From the NCBI RefSeq assembly GCF_901875555.1, contig NZ_CABFMD010000011.1:62001-126000 (forward strand): a DNA stretch of 64,000 nucleotides, in the 5' to 3' direction. Positions within the stretch are counted from its first letter, which is position 1; the number at the start of each line of letters is the position of its first letter. The position numbers and the translations under genes were made by a program. The DNA comes from Streptococcus parasanguinis (lineage in GTDB: Bacteria > Bacillota > Bacilli > Lactobacillales > Streptococcaceae). Shown here in pieces: positions 60,706-64,000 of this stretch. The notes under the pieces are model-generated. The model saw nothing but the letters and a program-made list of their open reading frames with translations. It did no database searches and was not told the DNA's origin.

Positions 60706-61251
60706 ATGAATTTTGAAGAAAAAACCCTTGAACGCAAGGAACTCTATCAAGGACCGATTTTCAAAGTGGTGACTGATCAAGTAGAGTTGCCTGATGGAAA
60801 AGGTCAAGCGCAGCGCGATCTCATCTTCCATAATGGAGCTGTAGCTGTCTTGCCCATCACAGAAGAAGGAAAGACCATCTTGGTCAAACAGTACCGCAAG
60901 GCGATCGAAAAGACCTCTGTAGAGATTCCGGCTGGAAAGTTGGAAAAAGGAGAAAATGCAGATCCCAAAGCGGCTGCTCTGCGTGAATTGGAAGAAGAAA
61001 TTGGCTACACAGCGGATTTAGAGTTGCTCTATGATTTTTATTCAGCCATTGGATTTTGTAACGAACGGATCAAACTCTATGTTGCGACCAACTTAAAAAA
61101 GGTGGAAAATCCTCGTCCGCAAGATGCAGATGAGACCTTGGAACTCTTAGAAGTGACTTTGACGGAAGCAAAAGATTTGATCCAGTCTGGCGAAATCTGT
61201 GATGCCAAGACGATTATGGCGATCCAATACTGGGAATTAACCAATAAATAG
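60706..61251 (+). CDS. ADP-ribose pyrophosphatase-type Nudix hydrolase
   Basis: This 181-residue protein has Nudix box GKLEKGENADPKAAALRELEEEIGY preceded by VEIPA, the pattern of ADP-ribose/ADP-sugar pyrophosphatases (NudF type). It would hydrolyse ADP-ribose to AMP and ribose-5-phosphate. It starts 9 bases after glmU and belongs to the same operon as in pneumococcus. Confidence 0.9.
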   Translation: MNFEEKTLERKELYQGPIFKVVTDQVELPDGKGQAQRDLIFHNGAVAVLPITEEGKTILVKQYRKAIEKTSVEIPAGKLEKGENADPKAAALRELEEEIGYTADLELLYDFYSAIGFCNERIKLYVATNLKKVENPRPQDADETLELLEVTLTEAKDLIQSGEICDAKTIMAIQYWELTNK

Positions 61252-61262
61252 AGGAGGATCCG

Positions 61263-61598
61263 ATGGGAAAACCTTTATTAACTGATGAAATGATTGATCG
61301 GGCACGACGTGGTGAGGATGTCAGAGGGCCAAGAATGGTCGATGAGGAAGAGACAAAAATCATTCGGACAGACCATAGAGGATTTGGCTATGAACGTCCC
61401 GTGAGAGAAAAACGTGTGGAACGCCCAAGGGCCAGTTATTCGCAAGATACCTTGCAGATCCAAGTGGAACCAACGGTTACAAAGAGCCGTCGCATTGAAG
61501 AGCAAAAAGAAAGTGTGCTTCAATCCAAACTCAATACCATTTTATTTTGGATTATTGCGCTCCTCATTGTCTTGATTTTGGCTATTTGGCTATTGTAA
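61263..61598 (+). CDS. macP: Cell-wall synthase accessory phosphoprotein MacP
   Basis: This 111-residue protein begins MGKPLLTDEMIDRARRGE and has a basic, Arg-rich cytoplasmic part and one C-terminal membrane helix (about 89-110, TILFWIIALLIVLILAIWLL). In S. pneumoniae MacP binds and activates the class A synthase PBP2a and is a StkP substrate. The N-terminal motif and the glmU-nudix-macP-mtnN order both agree. A threonine equivalent to the phosphosite could be T32 (EEETKIIR). AGGAGG precedes the start. Confidence 0.92.
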   Translation: MGKPLLTDEMIDRARRGEDVRGPRMVDEEETKIIRTDHRGFGYERPVREKRVERPRASYSQDTLQIQVEPTVTKSRRIEEQKESVLQSKLNTILFWIIALLIVLILAIWLL

Positions 61599-61622
61599 GG
61601 TCGTCACAAGGAGAAAACGAAT

Positions 61623-62315
61623 ATGAAAATTGGAATTATCGCAGCCATGCCACAGGAGTTGAAGATCCTGGTTGAAGCCCTTGAAAATGGGGAAAAGCAT
61701 CTGCGTCTTGGGAAGGTCTACTATACGGGATCGATTGGTCGCCATGAAGTGGTTCTGGTGGAAAGTGGCATCGGAAAAGTCATGTCTGCTATGAGTGTAG
61801 CGGTCCTAGCCAATGATTTCAAAGTGGAAGCCATTATCAATACGGGTTCTGCAGGTGCTGTAGCACCGGGAATGGCCGTTGGGGATATCGTCCTTGCGGA
61901 CAAATTGGCCTTTCACGATGTGGATGTGACGGCTTTTGGCTACAAGTATGGTCAGATGGCAGGCCAACCACTTTACTTTGAATCCAGCCGTTATTTCGTA
62001 TCAGAAATGAAAAAAGTTCTGGAAGAAGAAGCTGCAACCACACATGTCGGCCTGATTACAACTGGGGATAGCTTTATCGCGAGCGAAGAAAAGGTCGCTG
62101 CGATTCGGGAGCAGTTCCCAGAAGTATTGGCAGTTGAGATGGAGGGGGCAGCTATTGCCCAAGCGGCGCACGCAGCTGGACGTCCCTTCATGGTGATTCG
62201 CGCCATGAGTGATACAGCAGATCATGCAGCCAATATCTCGTTTGATGAATTTATCGTGGAGGCTGGCGAACGCTCTGCTCAAACATTAATTACCTTTTTG
62301 AAGAGATTGGTATAA
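61623..62315 (+). CDS. mtnN: 5'-methylthioadenosine/S-adenosylhomocysteine nucleosidase
   Basis: This 230-residue enzyme (Pfs) cleaves MTA and SAH to adenine plus thioribose derivatives. It recycles methyl-cycle products and makes the precursor of autoinducer 2. It shows IGIIAAMPQELKIL, GIGKVMSAM, INTGSAGAVAPGM and the catalytic VEMEGAAIAQ and MSDTADHAAN regions. It ends the glmU operon. Confidence 0.96.
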   Translation: MKIGIIAAMPQELKILVEALENGEKHLRLGKVYYTGSIGRHEVVLVESGIGKVMSAMSVAVLANDFKVEAIINTGSAGAVAPGMAVGDIVLADKLAFHDVDVTAFGYKYGQMAGQPLYFESSRYFVSEMKKVLEEEAATTHVGLITTGDSFIASEEKVAAIREQFPEVLAVEMEGAAIAQAAHAAGRPFMVIRAMSDTADHAANISFDEFIVEAGERSAQTLITFLKRLV

Positions 62316-62330
62316 AACAACCAATAGATA

Positions 62331-62378
62331 GAAGTGGGATTGGATGAATTTTTTTACAATTCATTTTGTCCCGCTTTT
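62331..62378 (+). terminator. Terminator of the glmU operon
   Basis: AGTGGGA-TTGG-ATGAATT pairs with AATTCAT-TTTG-TCCCGCT across an internal loop, followed by six T residues. Confidence 0.75.
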
Positions 62379-62413
62379 TTGAAGCCGATTCTTTTAGAAA
62401 TAGGGAACTTTCA

Positions 62414-62422
62414 TGCTATAAT
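62414..62422 (+). promoter_or_regulatory. Extended -10 promoter of nth
   Basis: TGCTATAAT lies 28 bases before the nth start. Confidence 0.6.
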
Positions 62423-62449
62423 AAGGACTAGTAACGTAAAGGAGAAGTT

Positions 62450-63073
62450 ATGGTGTTATCAAAGAAACGGGCGCGCCATGTGATTGAAGAAATTATCGCC
62501 CTTTTTCCGGATGCAAAACCGAGTCTGGATTTTCGCAATCATTTTGAATTACTAGTAGCGGTCATGCTCTCTGCCCAGACGACTGATGCGGCTGTTAATA
62601 AAGCAACCCCAGGTTTGTTTGCGGCATTTCCAACCCCACAAGCCATGGCAGCAGCTAGTGAAGCAGACATTGCCAAGCATATTTCTAAATTAGGCCTCTA
62701 TCGCAATAAGGCTAAGTTTCTTAAAAAATGTGCCCAACAACTGCTAGACAACTTTGATGGGCAAGTCCCTCAGACACGTGAAGAGTTAGAAAGCCTGGCA
62801 GGAGTGGGACGCAAGACGGCTAATGTCGTATTGAGTGTAGGCTTTGGAATTCCAGCCTTTGCTGTCGACACCCATGTGGAACGGATCTGCAAGCACCATG
62901 ACATTGTCAAGAAATCAGCGACTCCCTTGGAAGTGGAAAAGCGGGTTATGGATGTTCTGCCAAAAAACGAATGGCTAGCGGCCCATCAAGCCATGATCTA
63001 TTTTGGTCGGGCCATCTGCCACCCCAAAAATCCAGAGTGCGATCAGTACCCACAACTCTATCATTTTGATTAG
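62450..63073 (+). CDS. nth: Endonuclease III
   Basis: This 207-residue base-excision glycosylase/AP lyase has the HhH-GPD motif LAGVGRKTANVVLSVGF with catalytic lysine (RKTAN) and aspartate (AFAVDTHVERI). The usual four-cysteine iron-sulphur loop (Cx6Cx2Cx5C) is not intact: the end reads CHPKNPECDQYPQLYHFD, where Y and F stand at the third and fourth cysteine positions. The enzyme should therefore lack the cluster. It is a single gene with its own promoter and terminator. Confidence 0.93.
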   Translation: MVLSKKRARHVIEEIIALFPDAKPSLDFRNHFELLVAVMLSAQTTDAAVNKATPGLFAAFPTPQAMAAASEADIAKHISKLGLYRNKAKFLKKCAQQLLDNFDGQVPQTREELESLAGVGRKTANVVLSVGFGIPAFAVDTHVERICKHHDIVKKSATPLEVEKRVMDVLPKNEWLAAHQAMIYFGRAICHPKNPECDQYPQLYHFD

Positions 63074-63080
63074 GAATCAG

Positions 63081-63113
63081 TTCCTCTGTTCAAAAAAGCA
63101 GAGGTTCTTTTTT
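63081..63113 (+). terminator. Terminator of nth
   Basis: CCTCTG pairs with CAGAGG around a 10-base A-rich loop, followed by TTCTTTTTT. Confidence 0.65.
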
Positions 63114-63337
63114 GTACTAAAACGCATATTTATTAAAAGAGCGTTCAAGAGGCTAGTTGATCGGATAGGATGTCCTGATTTAGCTAACAATGACTATTTT
63201 TATTGCGACCGATGTCATCCTTTCTTTCTTGACATCTTATTATATTCATTCATAAAAAACGAACATTTTCTAAAATTATTTGGTTTTTTTTAAGAAATAG
63301 TGTATAATGATAAAAAATCTAACATAAGGAGATCGTG
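63114..63337 (+). promoter_or_regulatory. Leader and promoter region of the second oligopeptide-binding gene
   Basis: TATAAT at 63303-63308 lies 30 bases before the start. Upstream, AAAAACGAACATTTTC (from 63256) resembles a PurR box (CGAAC core). The overlapping CATTTTCTAAAATTA is an 11-of-15 match to a CodY box. Neither is strong. The rest is AT-rich with no gene. Confidence 0.4.
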
Positions 63338-64000
63338 ATGAAAGCAAAAAAACTGTTAGCTCTTGCAGGAGTTTCTATTGCAGGTGCTTTTCTCTTAGCA
63401 GCATGTGGCGGTGGTAGTAGTAAACAAGCAACCTACTCGTTTGTTTATTCGGCTGATCCAAATACCTTGGATTACATTACAGCGACTCGTACAACAACTT
63501 CAGATATCACTAGTAACCTGGTGGATGGTCTTCTTGAAAATGACCAATACGGGAACTTTGTGCCAAGTCTAGCAGAAGATTGGACTGTCTCTGAAGATGG
63601 ATTAACCTATACCTACAAACTTCGCAAGGATGCCAAATGGTATACCAGTGAAGGGGAAGAGTATGGAAAAGTGACGGCTCAAGACTTCGTGACAGGGATC
63701 AAACATGCCGTTGCAGCAAAATCAGAAGGTCTCTTCTTGATTCAAAATTCGATCAAAGGTTTGGATGCTTACGTCAAAGGGGAAACCAAGGACTTTAATA
63801 CCGTTGGAGTGAAAGCTTTAGATGACCACACCATCCAATATACCTTGGTCCGTCCTGAAAGCTTCTGGAACTCTAAGACAACCTCAGGTGTTCTTTTCCC
63901 TGTCAATGCGGATTTCTTGAAATCACAAGGAAAAGATTTTGGTTCCTTGAAACCTAGTAGCATCTTGTACAATGGTCCTTACTACTTGAAATCATTAACT
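63338..64000 (+). CDS. Oligopeptide ABC transporter substrate-binding lipoprotein (5' part)
   Basis: The window ends inside this gene; 221 codons are present. The product starts MKAKKLLALAGVSIAGAFLL with lipobox LAAC and the family 5 binding-protein region YGNFVPSLAEDWTVSEDG. It is clearly paralogous to the protein at 51203-53167 over its whole visible length (shared YTYKLRKDAKWY and GVKALDDHTIQYTL). Permease genes may follow beyond the edge. AAGGAG precedes the start. Confidence 0.92.
   Translation, partial: MKAKKLLALAGVSIAGAFLLAACGGGSSKQATYSFVYSADPNTLDYITATRTTTSDITSNLVDGLLENDQYGNFVPSLAEDWTVSEDGLTYTYKLRKDAKWYTSEGEEYGKVTAQDFVTGIKHAVAAKSEGLFLIQNSIKGLDAYVKGETKDFNTVGVKALDDHTIQYTLVRPESFWNSKTTSGVLFPVNADFLKSQGKDFGSLKPSSILYNGPYYLKSLT

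Noticed and set aside
63252..63275. Firm PurR or CodY box before the second oligopeptide-binding gene
   Set aside because: Only partial matches (CGAAC core; 11 of 15 for CodY), so it was kept as a low-confidence note in the leader entry only.

Overview
The window is low-GC Gram-positive chromosome from a streptococcus, most likely the mitis/sanguinis group (parasanguinis/australis-like). The evidence is the conserved xseA-xseB-ispA-tlyA-argR-recN and glmU-nudix-macP-mtnN gene orders, a histidine-triad (Pht) surface protein behind AdcR boxes, MacP itself, SemiSWEET sugar carriers, BceRSAB-type peptide resistance modules and many TGnTATAAT extended -10 promoters. The genus call is firm; the species is inference. 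No rRNA, tRNA, insertion sequence or CRISPR array was seen.

Layout. 1-222 is the end of a GH32-type glycosidase. 582-5884 is the exonuclease VII / isoprenoid / rRNA methylase / ArgR / RecN operon, followed by a phosphatase, DegV, HU, a 51-residue membrane peptide and a Fur-family regulator (PerR-like). 8946-11288 holds three overlapping unknown membrane genes of AT-rich composition. 11431-18938 carries gpmA, sbcDC and metG. 19427-20165 is a minus-strand HTH plus DUF2975 pair. 20417-26281 has a DUF6287 protein and an AdcR-controlled zinc lipoprotein plus Pht operon. 27703-32351 is a complete BceRS-BceAB-like module; a second BceAB pair without its own two-component system lies at 47886-50649 behind an almost identical promoter. 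32477-33284 holds two divergent SemiSWEETs.

33544-37723 is the main accessory block: DUF1722, a pyrimidine-dimer glycosylase-like protein, a MazG-like pyrophosphohydrolase overlapping a GIY-YIG/Schlafen-group-3-type helicase, and an Rpn (PD-(D/E)XK) nuclease. The Rpn gene contains a strong internal start, and a second stand-alone copy of its C-terminus with six LxQG repeats follows it. This looks like a small phage-defence island. 37877-46785 holds a 2-hydroxyacid dehydrogenase, a nitroreductase and a VOC protein under matching promoters, a VIT1-like carrier, an MFS exporter, a PTS EIIC with a DUF915 hydrolase, and lipoproteins. 51203-55367 holds an oligopeptide-binding lipoprotein and a PadR operon. 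55476-58973 is a run of small enzyme genes, including an isolated PEP-synthase-like barrel. 59317-63073 is glmU-nudix-macP-mtnN and nth, and the window ends inside a second oligopeptide-binding lipoprotein.

Two repeat families fill the gene gaps. One is about 180 bp (GTGGGACAGAAATCG ... terminator hairpin; four long, one hairpin-only and one partial copy). The other is a 105-140 bp element with GAAACTTTCC inverted ends whose internal hairpins covary between copies. One copy of the second family contains a whole copy of the first.
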